DNA of 64,000 nt from Populus alba (lineage: Eukaryota; Streptophyta; Magnoliopsida; Malpighiales; Salicaceae), in contig NC_133301.1 of assembly GCF_005239225.2 (NCBI RefSeq), positions 253,001-317,000 of the forward strand. Direction: 5' to 3'. The position numbers and the translations under genes are program-made. Positions 11,701-24,599 of this stretch are shown in pieces. The first letter of the stretch is position 1, and each line of letters starts with the position of its first letter. The notes beneath the pieces were generated by a model. The model had not been told where the DNA came from. It did no database searches and was given only the letters and a program-made list of their open reading frames with translations.

Positions 11701-12801
11701 GTGGTTGAAGTCGAGTTCTTGTGGAGCTTCTTTGCACCATTCATCGATCATAGGGCTGAAGTTATACTGTGGTTCTGCCCATGCTATCCAGTCAACAATG
11801 GATTTTGCATCCTTTAAATCCTGCAAAAAAAAAAAGGCATGCAAAATAACCACAAGGACTGAAACATTTGCTTTCCGATACAGCATCTCAAAAGCCAAAC
11901 TCCTAAGAGTTTCCAAACCTCCAATATGATTTTCTTGATGTCTTCATGTTGAACTTTAACAACCACCTTCTGCCCATCAATTAATGTCGCACGATGGACT
12001 TGTGCAATCTGCATAGAATATAACATGAGAACAAAAAGATTATTCCAAAATGAAAAAACCTTGTGAGAACAAGAAAATCAAAATTTCAATCCTAAATGAG
12101 CATCTGCACTAACTTCCTAGCACAAAAATCTAGTCTAAGGATCTTACCGATGCTGTCGCCAGAGGATTTTCGTCAAAATCCAAGAAAAGCTCCTTCGTGG
12201 ATTTCCCTAGTTCTTTCTCTATAGTGTGACAAACCTGTGCAAACAAAAATTTTAACATGACCAACAATGAGAAACATGGCTTGAAAATAAACAACTAACA
12301 TTATGAGATAAAAACTAATCAGAAACATCAGGTCAACAAAGTCACATTGAATCACATGAAGACTTCCAAATCTATTAGAAAAAGACTAAAAGAAAACCTC
12401 TTCAAACGGACGAGGAGGGAGAGAGTCCTGCAACTGCTTGAGATTTGAAATGAAAGCAGAAGGAAGCACATCAGCACGTGAGGACATATACTGTCCAAGT
12501 TTCACCCACAAACCTTCCAACTCTACCATCAAATTAAAAACACGCTTAGCATTCCGCTCATGGGCCTTCTTCCACAATGCATCACTTTTCAGTTTCTTCA
12601 TGAATTTCTCTCTTTTCTGTAAAGCCTTCAGTATAAAAAAAGACAACCACCACAATCAGCATAAGCAATAAGCATCACTCAAAATAAATAACTCATAATC
12701 AGATTTTCAATACGGTTGATCCGTACCTTATAATCGATGTAAATTATCATGGCCAGTGTAAATACTTTCGCACGTCTCCTGTAAATGTTTCCCCACCCCA
12801 T
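5731..12801 (-). CDS. ABC1/ADCK atypical kinase fused to beta-lactamase domain
   Basis: Two-domain plant protein resembling Arabidopsis At5g24810. Exons in coding order: 12801-12727, 12616-12398, 12234-12148, 12008-11919, 11820-11694, 10795-10695, 10159-9991, 9625-9504, 9053-8925, 8848-8750, 8652-8595, 8512-8437, 8350-8221, 8041-7884, 7467-7395, 7299-7105, 6945-6852, 6641-5731. They sum to 2913 nt, or 970 residues plus stop, with no frame break. The start MGWGNIYRRR sits at the first exon. Kinase part: KLGQ (64-67), ASIAQVH (126-132), a lysine in VVVKVQH (145), GDPHPGN (285-291) and DFG (306-308), all ABC1-specific signatures. The beta-lactamase/esterase part has SVTK (530-533, SxxK nucleophile motif), HTSG (578-581) and GHSG (899-902), with a low-complexity basic/serine insert at about 749-843. 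ABC1 kinases act in quinone and lipid metabolism of organelles; substrates of this fusion are unknown to me. The intron after 8750 uses a GC donor. Confidence 0.93.
8744..8749 (-). other. Non-canonical GC splice donor (GC-AG intron)
   Basis: On the minus strand the exon ending ..KRFNP is followed by GCAAGT and not GTAAGT. The next exon begins IDAFPGD after a normal CAG acceptor at 8653-8655. Joining here keeps the frame and gives the continuous family sequence. GCAAGT is the usual form of the minor GC-AG intron class, with strong U1 complementarity. Confidence 0.8.
10796..11693 (-). other. Large intron of the ABC1K gene with a triplet-rich tract
   Basis: This 898-bp intron is the longest in the kinase gene. 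On the plus strand 11030-11430 is dominated by imperfect CCA/CAC/CTG triplets (accaccat, ctgctgccacc, caccactg), unlike the AT-rich introns around it. An open frame through part of it (10997-11209) is an accident of the composition. It may be an inserted repeat or decayed coding DNA; no boundaries or target duplication were identified. Confidence 0.5.
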
Positions 12802-13345
12802 CTCTAACACACAAAATATATATAAATATAAAAAAATGTAGCTAACAGCAGCTAAAATTTCACTCCCCGCCTCTTTTACTACTTAGTCCAACCAACTCCC
12901 TGCAGAGTACCTGAAAAAACATCACAGAATCAAATCCTAATATTCTTTTTTATTTTTTATTTTTTTATTTTTTGAGAATGCATGATTACAATAAAATATA
13001 AAAATCTTCCAGCCTACTAATACCACATGGGCATAGCCTTATTTCTTCACAAACTAATTAATAATTGTTCGAATTATTACTAAAAAATCAAAATTTTTAT
13101 ATGAAATTGTAATTTTACACTCTAATTGCGAGAAATTGTAAAATTAAAGGCAAATTACAATCAAATTGAACAAAAAAATCAAAAGATACCTGATTACAAC
13201 AGTAGTCTTTAAGTATCAGTAAGATAATAGCGATTAAAAACACAAAATCTAGGTTCAAAATTTGAGAATTTAAAGAAGAGAGAGAACCTACCTGAAGTTA
13301 CAGGAAGAGAAGTTTGAACAGAGAGCAAGACAGTCGGGGAGAGAA
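12802..13345 (-). other. 5' leader and leader intron of the ABC1K gene (inferred)
   Basis: On the minus strand a purine-rich leader at about 13345-13293 ends in CTTCAG followed by GTAGGT, a good donor, at about 13292. An acceptor close to the start codon (12801) would complete a leader intron of about 480 bases. This is an inference from splice signals only. Confidence 0.4.
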
Positions 13346-13349
13346 AGAG

Positions 13350-16300
13350 AGGTAAGTAAGGGAGGAATGCGCGAAAATTCTTCGAAACGACCGTCAGTAG
13401 ATGTCGTTTTCAAATTAAAGGAATCTGGATGAGACAAACCCGTGTTGCTGAAATTTTGATTCCAACTTCTGACTACGTATTTGTTGACGTTAATTTTTTT
13501 AAAATGATTTAGATATTTTGTTTGCTGAAAAAGTTTTTTTTTTTAATAATTTTTGTAGGCACTAGATTTTAAAAAAAAAATTATTATTTTATATTTAGTA
13601 ATATTATAAAAAATAAGTTGAAAAATATTTTTTAGTATTTGACTATATTATAAAAAATAAGTTGAAAAATAATTTATTAATATTATATTTTCTTTTTAAG
13701 TTTATTAAAAGAATAAAGATCAAATTTTATAAATTATTTTAAATAAAATATGAATTAAATTGGATAAATAAAAAAAATTATTTAAAAAAATAAAAAATAA
13801 AGATCAAAATTGATATAAAAAAGCAAATTGAGATTAAATTAAAAGAAAAAAAAAAAAAAAACAAAATATATAACAATAAAAAAATTAAGGACTAAATTTG
13901 ATATAATCAATAAATAATAAGATATTTTTAAATTTTTCACAACTTTTAAAAATATTTTTCTCTTAAAATTAACTAAAAATTAAATCAAATTTTCCTTCAA
14001 CTAGATAATATTTTTCATTAACAAACTTCTCCAAGAATAAACAAACATAAGGCAATAATTTCCTATATAAGTAAAGTGTAGAAAAGAAAAAATAAAGGGC
14101 AAACCTTGAGAAATAAAAAAGGCCTTAATCTATTTAAGAAATTTCAATTAGATCCCTAACTTATTTTATGTCTTGATTACGTCATGCATGAATCAATAGA
14201 TTCTCAATCAAAAGCCATTAATCAGTTTTTCCAAACAGCATCAAGCAGCCAAACAAAACTCAAGTGCCTTTTCTTTATTCTTTAAAATCTCATAAATTAG
14301 GAAATTAGTACATAAAATTAAAATAATTGATTAATTAAAACAAAAGCAAAAATTTTTAATAAAATATCATATTTTTATTCAGAAGTGTTTGCTATTCTTA
14401 AACACAATAAAATAAAACTCCAATTATCTTGCTTAATTAGTTTTTCAAAAATAATAAGAAAAATCTTAAAATTGCTAAAATTAAAGTGTCTGGATGTGAT
14501 TTTTAATATTTAAAAATCTGACAATTTTTTTTATTAAAGTTTCATTTTATTGCTCTTCATAAGCACAATATTTACTAGGTGTTGCTATTCTAAAACACCA
14601 CAATTATTATAAGTATAATGAAAATACAAGATAAAAACATGTTATTTCACCCAAATTTTCTTAAATGATATTATTCTGCTATAATTTTTATGATAATTTT
14701 AAAAAATATCATCTTTTTACGTCACTAGAAACTCATATAACAAACTATATTAGGGCTGGTTCATAGCTTTTCAAGAAGTTATTCAATTCATGCTTTTTAT
14801 CAAGAAGAAAATTAAGTGAATTTCGAGTGATTGCTAATATAGTCTTGTTAATTTAAACTACGAAAAAGATCTAAATGAAAACCCCTTCATGCATACATTG
14901 GAGACCTGATTAAGAATTTATTTTTTTAAAAAAAAGAGAGAGAAGCTTATAAACCTGATCAAGATTGTCTTTATAGATTGTGAACTCTTGTGAGAAAGCA
15001 TGGATGAAAAACAAGTTCTTAATTGTTTAAGTTACTGTTTGTTTTGTGATGAAAATAAATTTTAAAGAATAAAAAATATTATTTTAATATAATTTTTTTA
15101 AAATAATGAATATTGCTACAAGTAAAGAAAATAAATCACAGCCGCTGCAAGGTCGAGGAAGAGATGGTTGGCTTAAAAAGGTTGACTTTCAACGTGAAAA
15201 TTGAAAAGTAGTTGATCTACGATTTTTCAAGTCGTTGAACTTTATTAATCGATTAATTAATTAAGTGGTTGTAGTATGATTTTTCAAGTCATTCAGCTTT
15301 ATCAATATATAAATGCAGGAGGAGGGTCGCATGCGTTGTTGGCCCATGCTGCCAATTTGGACCCCCTTGATTTAAATTTGAAGTTGGAAATTCCTTGCTG
15401 GTCCAGCAAGTTAAGAATTGCAAATTGCTTGCGTCTTTAATCGTGTTTTGAACTTTCACTGGATGAGAGTGTATTCTTGTCTTTATTTTTAAATATTTTT
15501 TAATAATTTTATATGTTAATGTTAAAACTTAAAAAAATAATTTATAATATATTTTTTAAAAAAAATATTTTTAAAAATATCACGTATTTCAATATCAAAC
15601 ACATATTCTTTTGCCATAATACAATTGAAAAAGTTACGGGTCAGCTGTGCTTAGATTCCTGATTTTTATTGGGAATTCACCATTAAAAAAATTACATGTT
15701 AACAAGTAAGAATTTAATGGTCTTCTCAATCATTCAAGCCGAAACAAGATCTCAACCTTTCTATGGTATTTGAATACATCAATGAAGATTTTGTTTTTTT
15801 TTTAATAAATATGGTTATCAAACTCAAAATCTCCTTGATTTGTTTGTTTGAGAAAGAGAATCCACCTTCAAGAATCATGGTGATTTTTAATTCTCATTGC
15901 AGAATTTTATAATCGCTGAAATTAAGCTGGCTTATCTTATTTCTTTCTATTTTTTATATAATCGAGTTGGATTTAATCAAATATGTCTAATTTTAGATAT
16001 AGATTTTTGAAAAAATATGTAGTGAATTTAAAAATCCTCACTTCGTTTGTCACATACACTAAATCCTCAATTTCCTTTTTTCCTTAACATTTTAAAGAGG
16101 CTTTGTTCTCAAGTTATGTTATTGATTAATTTATGTAAAAAACTGAAAGAACAATAAAACTACTCGATCTCTTCACTTTTAAAGGTAATCAGAGTTTTTT
16201 ATATAAAAAAAATATAAAGAAATAATCATTTAAATGATAATTAGATATTAATATGATAATGATGACGATTTGAGCTTGAGCATCAATATAACATGTGAAA

Positions 16301-17710
16301 ATAAATCATGAATATAACATGACCTCTACTTTCTTCACTTATCATGCCGGATCATTGTATTAAATTTGAGTTTCGATTTTGACAAGAAATTTTCATTTAT
16401 TCATGAGTTATTGGAGACAATTAAATCAAATGATTAAAATTAAAATAACTTAGTTAGCAAGATATGCTAGTTACTATTATGCTGTGAGTGGATGCAAAAT
16501 CTGATGTAAATTCAATAACGTTAAATTCACTCTTATGATTTGAGAAGAGTTACATTGTGATGAGCTAATTAGATTTAGCAGCAGCATGCATCAATAATTA
16601 ATTTTAAAAAGTAAAAAGTATAACTTAATTGAATCAAATTTTAATATTTTTTAGAAATTACTAGTTAGAGTTTCACAAACTTCAAGACCACTGAAAAATT
16701 TATATAGACATTAACTTTAGGATTTGTGGGATTAATCGAAATACATACAAACTAGTCCCAGACATCCAAATTAATAAAAAAATAATTGATTTTAATTGTC
16801 TAGTATTTAAGCATGATTTATCAACTGCAAAAACAAATATTATGCAATGATGGCTAAGGATAATTGATTTACTTGTTGCCTGGAAAATCCGGAATGTAGA
16901 TAGTATAGAATAAAATATATTTAACACTACATATTATTACCATACTTTTTTCTTTTTTTCTTTTTCCTCATTTTTATTATAAATACGATATTATAAAAAT
17001 CGAAGCAATTTACTGTTGGTGATATGTGGTTTTCTATTATAGAATTTTTTTATGACTTCTTTTTAAATGGTATTTTTTTATTGAGATGCAGCTATCAATT
17101 AAATACTTTTTTATTGCTACTATCATTTAAGCTTTTTATGAAATAAGTGGTGCTAATTATAACAAGAAACATACATATGTATCTATCAATTATATCAACC
17201 ATAATAAATCTTCAAGTTAAATAAAAAATGTATAAAATAATAAATCTTCAAGATAGAATATTTACATATACCATTCGTTAGAAAAATTAACTTTTCATTT
17301 TAATCTTTAATTAGCATTTATATGTTTTCTATTCATTATGTTGAACACAAATATTATCTTTTAGTTTTTTATTTAACAAATTTCATAATATTAAAAAATA
17401 TACTTATATTAAACCTTCTTTCTTGGGATTTGAAATTAATTTAGAATTCTCTAACGAGAGCTTAGCGTTAATAAATTAGTTAGTAAAAGTAAAAACACAA
17501 ACTTATTTTTTTTTTTAAGGATAATCCATCGACAAGTTTCAAATACCTCTGCGTATTCCAACCCGACCCGTGCTGGGGCACCGAAAAGCGAGCGTCCATC
17601 AATTTTTGATTGGGCCAACTTACTGATTTGTCATCGGTCTAGTCTAGGAGCTCAGGTCTCCTACGTTACTAGATAGGTGGAATGTGATATGTCAGGGGTA
17701 GCGCTAATTT

Positions 17711-17748
<38 letters not shown>

Positions 17749-18460
17749 GTTATTAGAATTTTTAGGATGATTTTTAGAAGTGCACTGAAGAGATTATTTT
17801 TTAAAATATTTTTTTATTTTTTTTAAATTTATTTTTAAAAATAATATTTATTTTAAAATATATTTTTAATATAAACATATTAAATAATTTAAAAATACAA
17901 AAAATTATTTTGAAAAAATCTAAAAATTTTCAAAAACACAATTGAATTGGAGAACATGGCCTGCTTTAAAAAAAAAACCTTAAAATTTATCTCTAAATCA
18001 ATTTTTAATTAAAAAACAATAATTTTAATGTAATAATATTTAAAAACACAGTACAAATACATTGTCAAAAAGCACTCCTCACAAGTATAATCAAACTAGA
18101 ATCTGCTTGTTACCTTTGAAATCCTCTTGCTCGATTTTATGTCTAGCCGGAGTTTAAAATGAAATTACGAGGGAGGAGTTAACCTTATATGATTGTCTAC
18201 TTGTTAAGTCTAAAGAAACAAAGAAAATTAACAAAAAAACATGGCTTGACTAAATAATTTCAAGATAACATATTGTTTTTTAAATATTAAGACGGTGAAA
18301 TATTGATTTTTAATCAAGAATTCAAAATATAACACAGATTAAATGATATTTTTTAAATATTGATATCATAATCCATTTTTTTTGTATTCCCCAAATTCAC
18401 TTTTTCCTTTCCAAAAAAAAATTATATATTCAAAGTAAAAACAAAAAAATCTAAAAAATA
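13350..18460. other. AT-rich gene-free region
   Basis: I see no gene in these 5 kb. The DNA is very AT-rich with many short A and T runs. Recurrent blocks of the type tttttaaaaataattttt at about 13530-13980, 15480-15600 and 17760-17940 look like decayed copies of an AT-rich MITE family. A TA dinucleotide run lies at about 17718-17745. A GC-richer block at about 17545-17710 (gacccgtgctggggcacc and neighbours) stands out but matches nothing I recognise. Confidence 0.5.
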
Positions 18461-18469
18461 ATAACAGTT

Positions 18470-19870
18470 AGAAAAAGATGTCAGATCGCCCAGAAAGTGG
18501 CTAGAAGTTTGTTGAGGAGGCTAAAAAATTCAAAGATTAAAATTTGATAGTATATTTTACAGATGAAGAGCCATGTTGACAAAGAAAAATTCAATCTGAG
18601 GAAAAAAGTTTAAAATTAGATGTTTATGGATTCAATTAAATTTTATTGGAGGTTTAATTGAATTTATATATGGTTTGATTACAAGAAAAATTGATTTTTA
18701 AGTCAATTTAGGCTTTAATTGGAAGAAGTTAAAGTTTTGGGATCAAAGTAGAATTTTTTAGAGTTGATTTGGTCAAATCAGGGGCTTAATTGCACATATA
18801 TTGAAGTTTGATGGCCAATTAGGGACTTGATTGAAGAAATCCAAAACCAAGGATCAAATTGAAAAAGACGCGTAAATAAAGGAACTGAAATTGACAAAAT
18901 CAGGGGGCAAATTGAAGAAATTGAAAGTTTATTGATCAATTAAGGGTCAAATTGCATAAATCCAAAACCAAGGACCAAAGGGAAAATGAGCCAAAATCTG
19001 GGGTTTAAATTGAAGTTCTTTATGGGTAAAATTGAACAAAGTTAAAAGTTTGAAGCCAATTAGGGGTGTAAATAGAAATAAATCACAAATTAAAGGATTA
19101 AATCGTAAGATACTATTTATCTTCTTCTCCAGCGAGGTTGGTTGGGTGGCCACCTTCCCAAGGCATTTGACGCCTCGTTTCTTCACAAAATTGGATGAAA
19201 CGTACACGCAAACGATCCTATGATACTTGACTACATGCTAGTGTAAGTCGTTTGGGATGATCGAGACTGCAGAGGCGATGACACCGCCCCAAAGTGGCCA
19301 ACCCAACCAACCATTTTTCCTGCAAAACTGATGGTTCATCATTGCTACTTTAACCCAATGGTTGGGATGTTTTCGGGTGAAATCAAGAGCTGAGATTTTG
19401 CACCAAAAAAGACAAAGTGTTCCTCTTCTACTGTCTATAAATAGATTTGATCTTCATGCTCCAGGGGTGGGGAAATTTAGGTCCAAAGACAACTAAAAAA
19501 ACAGCATTCCTCCCCATAATTCTTCCTTTTCTGTCGTCTATCTCTTCACACTCTCTCTCTTCGCCGTCAAGGCCACCACTTTCATCATCGTCAGCTTTTT
19601 AGCCACCATCTCCACTACAGGAAGCCAACACAACCACCGTCCAGCCACAGCAACCGCCGGTGCTCTTCCCCTGCAGATTTTCTTTTTCTTTCTTCCTGTC
19701 ACAACCACCACTGTTTGCACCATGCTGTCCTCCACTGCTTTCAGAACCACAGCAGATCAACCTTCCTCCCTCCTTCTTCTTCTTATTCTTCTTCTTCATC
19801 TCAGCAGTTCACTGCGTGAACAGTAGATGTGAATTCATGCATGAACAATGGCGTAAATTATAATTCAGGT
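18470..19870. mobile_element. Probable LTR-retrotransposon fragment
   Basis: From 18600 to 19100 the sequence repeats degenerate units of the form 'GGGatcAAATTGAAGAAATT' (for example near 18790, 18850, 18905 and 18945), a style common in long terminal repeats of plant Gypsy-like elements. A good TATA box (TATAAATAG, about 19437-19445) and a pyrimidine-rich leader with CT and CCACC runs (19500-19810) follow, as expected for an LTR promoter and R/U5. No gag, pol or integrase coding sequence, primer-binding site or partner LTR was found, so it would be a solo LTR or remnant. The call rests on composition and layout only. Confidence 0.35.
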
Positions 19871-21075
19871 TGAATCGTAGCCTAGTTAATATGAGGTAAA
19901 ACCTTCTTAAAATATAGATTGAAAAAACAATATTGTTTTGATATTGTTTTTCTTTTAAAAAATTAATTAACCAATAGATTGATCCATGTTGACGCTTCCA
20001 ACTCAAAACTTATATCTTGTCCTAGAGTGATCCACAAATAAATTTTTTTAACTATGCAATTAATTTGATTAAAATTTCAGTAATTTAATAACATTTTTTT
20101 TTCCAAAAAGAATGAAATAACGGTGTATAAATAAAAACGATTGTGTTGACTAGCCGAGGAAAGTGCATACACAACAGAGCAACGAGACTAAATTATTGTA
20201 TTTAATGTACCGGAAGTTAATCAATCTTCCTTTTTGTCTGGACTGTTATGTTCTTGTAAGGTATTTACATGATTCTTCATGCTTTTTATTAAAGTTTAAC
20301 GGATTAATAGATTGTAGATTTGAGAATTTAATTTATATTTACAAGGTTTACTCAGATTTATTTTAATTTTTTATATATATATTTCATCATCTAATATCTT
20401 TTTGTTATTTTCTTTCTATAAAATTTATCCTTTTTTTTTAATAACAGGAGATGCTTTATGTTTTTTTTTGGTATTTGTTAAATTTTGGTTTTTAAAAATA
20501 AATTTATTTTTTAATTAAATCAATTTTATTAATTTATATTTAATTTAAGAAAATACATAAAGGAATTTTGTTTATGATCAGTGGTCTTTGCACACTTACC
20601 AACCTCAGAACTCAAATTTCCACGTCTAATGTAATTATCAATAGCATGTGAAAATGTTGTCTTTCTAATTAAATTTCTATTTTATCTTTTTATTCAACAA
20701 GGGCTTGATTGGTCCTGCGCAACATGAAGATACGTACTATGTCCCTCCTCCTAAATCCCACTACATCCTTAATTAATTTTTTTTAGTGATAATTTAACTG
20801 GTCAGGTTAAATTTAATTTCTAAAAATTATTGGTTTGAGTTTCACAAACTACAAGGCTACTAGGCTATTATAGACTTAAATAATTATTAACTTCAGAAAC
20901 CGTAGAATTAGTCAAGATGCGTGCAAACTCTTGAAACATCACCATTAATCTAAAAAAAAAATAATTCTAAATTTAAGCATGAAAGAAATCTCAAAATTAA
21001 TTGTAGCTACTTAGCCATTCCCTTGAGCACAACAAAGTCCTAGTTATTCATTCAGGTAATTAAGATACCATATTT
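19870..21075. other. AT-rich gene-free region
   Basis: No gene or RNA feature is recognised. Contents are poly-A/T runs and short open frames without homology. Confidence 0.45.
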
Positions 21076-21082
21076 ATAATGT

Positions 21083-21278
21083 ATTTGGTAGCGTGATAGC
21101 GGTTATTTTTGAAATAATTTTTTGTGCCGAAATATATATAAATGATATATTTTTTTATTTTTTAAAAATTATTTTTAACATCAACACATCAAAACGATCC
21201 AAAACAAATAAATCATATTAAATTTTAATTAAACAAAATAAATTTTTTAAAAATATAGTTTTAACCGCGTTTCTAAAC
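21083..21278. mobile_element. Small MITE-like inverted-repeat element
   Basis: The left end (atttggtagcgtgatagcgg) and the right end (accgcgtttctaaac) are imperfect inverted repeats around an AT-rich core of about 150 bases with long A and T blocks. This is the layout of short non-autonomous DNA transposons common in poplar-like genomes. A clean target-site duplication could not be fixed, and it has no coding capacity. Confidence 0.45.
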
Positions 21279-21860
21279 CTTTCTTAACTAAACATTTGTT
21301 CCCGGAGATCATTCGCTAGGGTTCATGTATCTTGCTTCGGATGGGTCCAAATTATCGTTCACCTAGCTAGGCTAGTAGGGAATATTGCACGATAATGCTA
21401 GGTCTTAGCTCATATACTGTAGAGGGCATATGATGATGAAGATAGTAACTAGAGATTTAGGTATACTTTCTCTTTGAACGTGCATGTGGCCGAATCCATG
21501 GAAGCGGCGGACTGTTAATTAGGAAAAGACGCTAACCCTTTGGCAATCACAAGACATGAAACATGGAGATCCTGAAGAAGATCGAGGATGCTTTGCCACT
21601 GAGGAACAAAATGACAGCAAATACATCATGCGATGCAGCTTGGTGCATGTTACGGCTACGACCTTTTATATGCTGACAGCTATATTCCCCTTCCTCTGAT
21701 CATACCCTTGCAAGTTGTTCTCCATTTTTTGTGTCCTTGCTTGCCTTCAGCCTCGTATTTATCATCATCAAGCCACAGTGGTTAATTAACTCCATTTACT
21801 CTAGTCCTACCTTCAAGATGGTCAATATTTCCGGCAATTTTATAGATATATATATCGTGT

Positions 21861-21872
21861 GTGTGTGTGTGC

Positions 21873-21906
<34 letters not shown>
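21861..21906. repeat. GT/GA compound microsatellite
   Basis: A run of GT followed immediately by GA dinucleotides, flanked by tatatata. It is a simple sequence repeat likely to vary in length between individuals. Confidence 0.9.
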
Positions 21907-21911
<5 letters not shown>

Positions 21912-21999
21912 TAAGGACATCTACGAATATGTAATTTCTAAAGGTTAGCTGTGTATACAAATCCTGTGTGCGCAAAAGAGTGAGACTCAAATGCTTGAT

Positions 22000-24400
22000 T
22001 TGCAAGGATGATAAGGATTTGCGACATGCAACTTTGGTTTTTCATATCCAGAGCAGAGCTACCCTTTGCTTTGAGAGGGATCATTGCATCCCCGAAGTCT
22101 TAAAAAGAAACCTCTATTTAACTCTTGAACTTGAGTTTTTTTCATAATAGTTAAACATTTTGCCCCTTTGAAAATATCTTATTTTCTCTTTAGTACTTCT
22201 ATGTTTACTCATTTTAAAATTCATCCCAACACTTCTTTTATTTTGAGTTAAAAAATTATAATTTCTATACTTTTGTTTAATCGATCGAAAAATCAATGTA
22301 TTAGATGAGCTAGCTATTTTTTATTTTTAATCAAAAGGGAGATTAGAACTCTTTTAAGACTAAGAACATGTTTGGTGTATCGGTTGAACCATTGTTTTGC
22401 CAATTTTTAAGAAAGATTTTTGCTTCAAATATCTTTTTGATATGTTAGTATAAGATCCCACATTGACGAGTAATGATTTGGTAGTAGACCATATTAGTAG
22501 TACTGGTTGCTAACTTGTCAGACGCGTTTTAAAGCTATGAGGGGCCATCAAAAACAAATCTAGGTGGACAGTAAGACCCAAAACAGACAATATTTGATAG
22601 GTTGGGCTGAGCTGTGACATTTAATATCATATCTAATCTCATTGGCTGTTGTAAAAAATAATTTTTTAAAAGTAAAAAATATATTATTTTAATATATTTA
22701 TAATCAAAAAAACACTTTGCAAAATAATTATTTTCACTATCCTCAACACAATTTGGCAATCATAGGGCTTTACTTATATATATATTAACTATAAACTAAA
22801 AAAGAAGGGAGTTTTACTGTATCTCTTCTCATAAATCATTATTAATTAGAATAGTGTTTTGCTTTGTTTTTTTTTTTTAAAAAAAAAAATATATGGAGCA
22901 AACACTGTACCACACATCAACCTTCTTTTTTTTTTTTCGTGCATTTTCACTCTTTTTTTTTCCTTTAGCAATTGATTTTTTTCTAATTTAGTTTTTATAT
23001 TATATGTTTATGGGGTTTAGAGCTGATAATTTATTTTAATTTGTCTTTTATATAGTGATTGCAGTATCAAAAAAATATTTCAACTTCGTAATATGATTTA
23101 TTTTTTAAAAAAGTTTAGTTAAATAAAAAATAATTTTAAAAAAACTAAGTTAATAAATTTTGTGGTGTCAATGGCCCGATTTAACAGTTTGGTGAGACAA
23201 CCTTAGTTGTCTTGATTTGTGGGTTTAGCGGAGTATTTTTTTTTTCCTAATCAAACTTAATTATTTGATTGTCTATTTTTATTTTTATTATATAGTTAAA
23301 AAAATAGTTTCGGAAAAATAATATTTTATTAAATTTTAGAAAGTTCATGGGCCCGTTGAAGGGTATGACAAGTTTAAATTTTCTTTGTTTTTTTTATAAA
23401 TTCATTTTTTTCAATTTTATCATTTGATATTGGACTGATTGAGAATCGAGTTTCATAGTTTGTTTTGTTTTGTTTTGTTTTCTATAATGTTATTATAATC
23501 TTTAAAAAATTCTCAATATTGGTTTGACGTTGATTTTGTGATCATCTATTTTTGTTGTTATATAATTAAAAAAACAATAATTTATATAAAAAAAACAAGT
23601 TATTAACCCCAATGAAGTTTATTACCTTGTTTGCGGGTTTGACGTGTTAACCCATGCTACCTAATTAATTGGTTTAATGGGTTTACACATCAAACTTGAT
23701 AAGTTTTTTTTAGTTTATGGTCCTTTAATTTTACTAATTGTTTAGTGGGTTGATGATCGATTTTAAAAATATCTAATGTTATCATAAAATTAAAAAAAAA
23801 TTAATTTATAAAAACAACAAAGTTATTAAACATATTGAAGTTCATAATTAATCCAGATTGCATGGTAATCAAGATTGATCTAATATGACATCGTCTCAAT
23901 ATAAAAAAATAATTGTCTTCAAGTTTTTTAAAATGTTATATCATATTTTTATCAACTATTTAAGTTATTTTGGATTCATTAAATCAAATAATTTATTTTG
24001 AAGTAACTTTTACATGATTTAATTTAAAAATTAAGCCAAATAAAAAAATAAATTATTAAATTTCAAGATTAAACCACTTGATTGCATCTAATAATATTAT
24101 AAAAAATTCTTGATATTCTTATAATTTTTTTATATATAGAACAGCAGCAGAGCACGCACGAATATACCAGTATTTGCTATGTACTCTTCAGAATCATATC
24201 TCTACATGAAATATTTTATTCCTTCATGCAGCAGATCGTACCACTGCGGCTTGCACTATCACACCACTACTACTCCGTGCCTTTCTTGACTCCTTTTCGA
24301 AAGCGGGACACGAAATATCTAGAAAAGTGGGATCCCTTCTGGTAACCAAATCGAGTCAGTGTTGGATTGATTTAGCAATTTGACATGTTCTTGGCGGTGC
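22000..24400. other. AT-rich region with dispersed-repeat relics upstream of MIR169
   Basis: No gene is supported. Between about 23160 and 23930 similar phrases recur at intervals (gcccgatttaacagt, gggcccgttgaagggt, gtgttaacccatgctacc), followed each time by an A-rich block. This suggests degenerate tandem units of one dispersed repeat family. Its stretch of low GC otherwise contains only poly-A/T runs. Confidence 0.4.
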
Positions 24401-24501
24401 TTTAAAGGCAGCCCTGTCCCTTGGCTAACACTATGGTCACTTGCTTTTTATATATATATTCTCCATCTCTATATACATTCGTCATCATTTTCTTTGCGGT
24501 C

Positions 24502-24509
24502 TATAAATA
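24502..24509 (+). promoter_or_regulatory. TATA box of the MIR169 locus
   Basis: TATAAATA, a consensus plant TATA box, lies about 115 bases upstream of the mature miR169 sequence. Transcription would be expected to start near 24535, so the whole hairpin falls inside the primary transcript. Pol II promoters with TATA boxes are usual for plant MIR genes. The start site itself is inferred. Confidence 0.55.
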
Positions 24510-24599
24510 TACACGGTGTTTTCAGTTTACAAGGGCATTCCAAATATATAAAGAAAAGATCGAGAGGACGAGTGTTCGCCTTGGGGGCTTGCATGAAGA

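Noticed and set aside
21796..22005. Ser-Leu repeat open frame
   Set aside because: It is the translation of the GA/CT microsatellite and not a gene.
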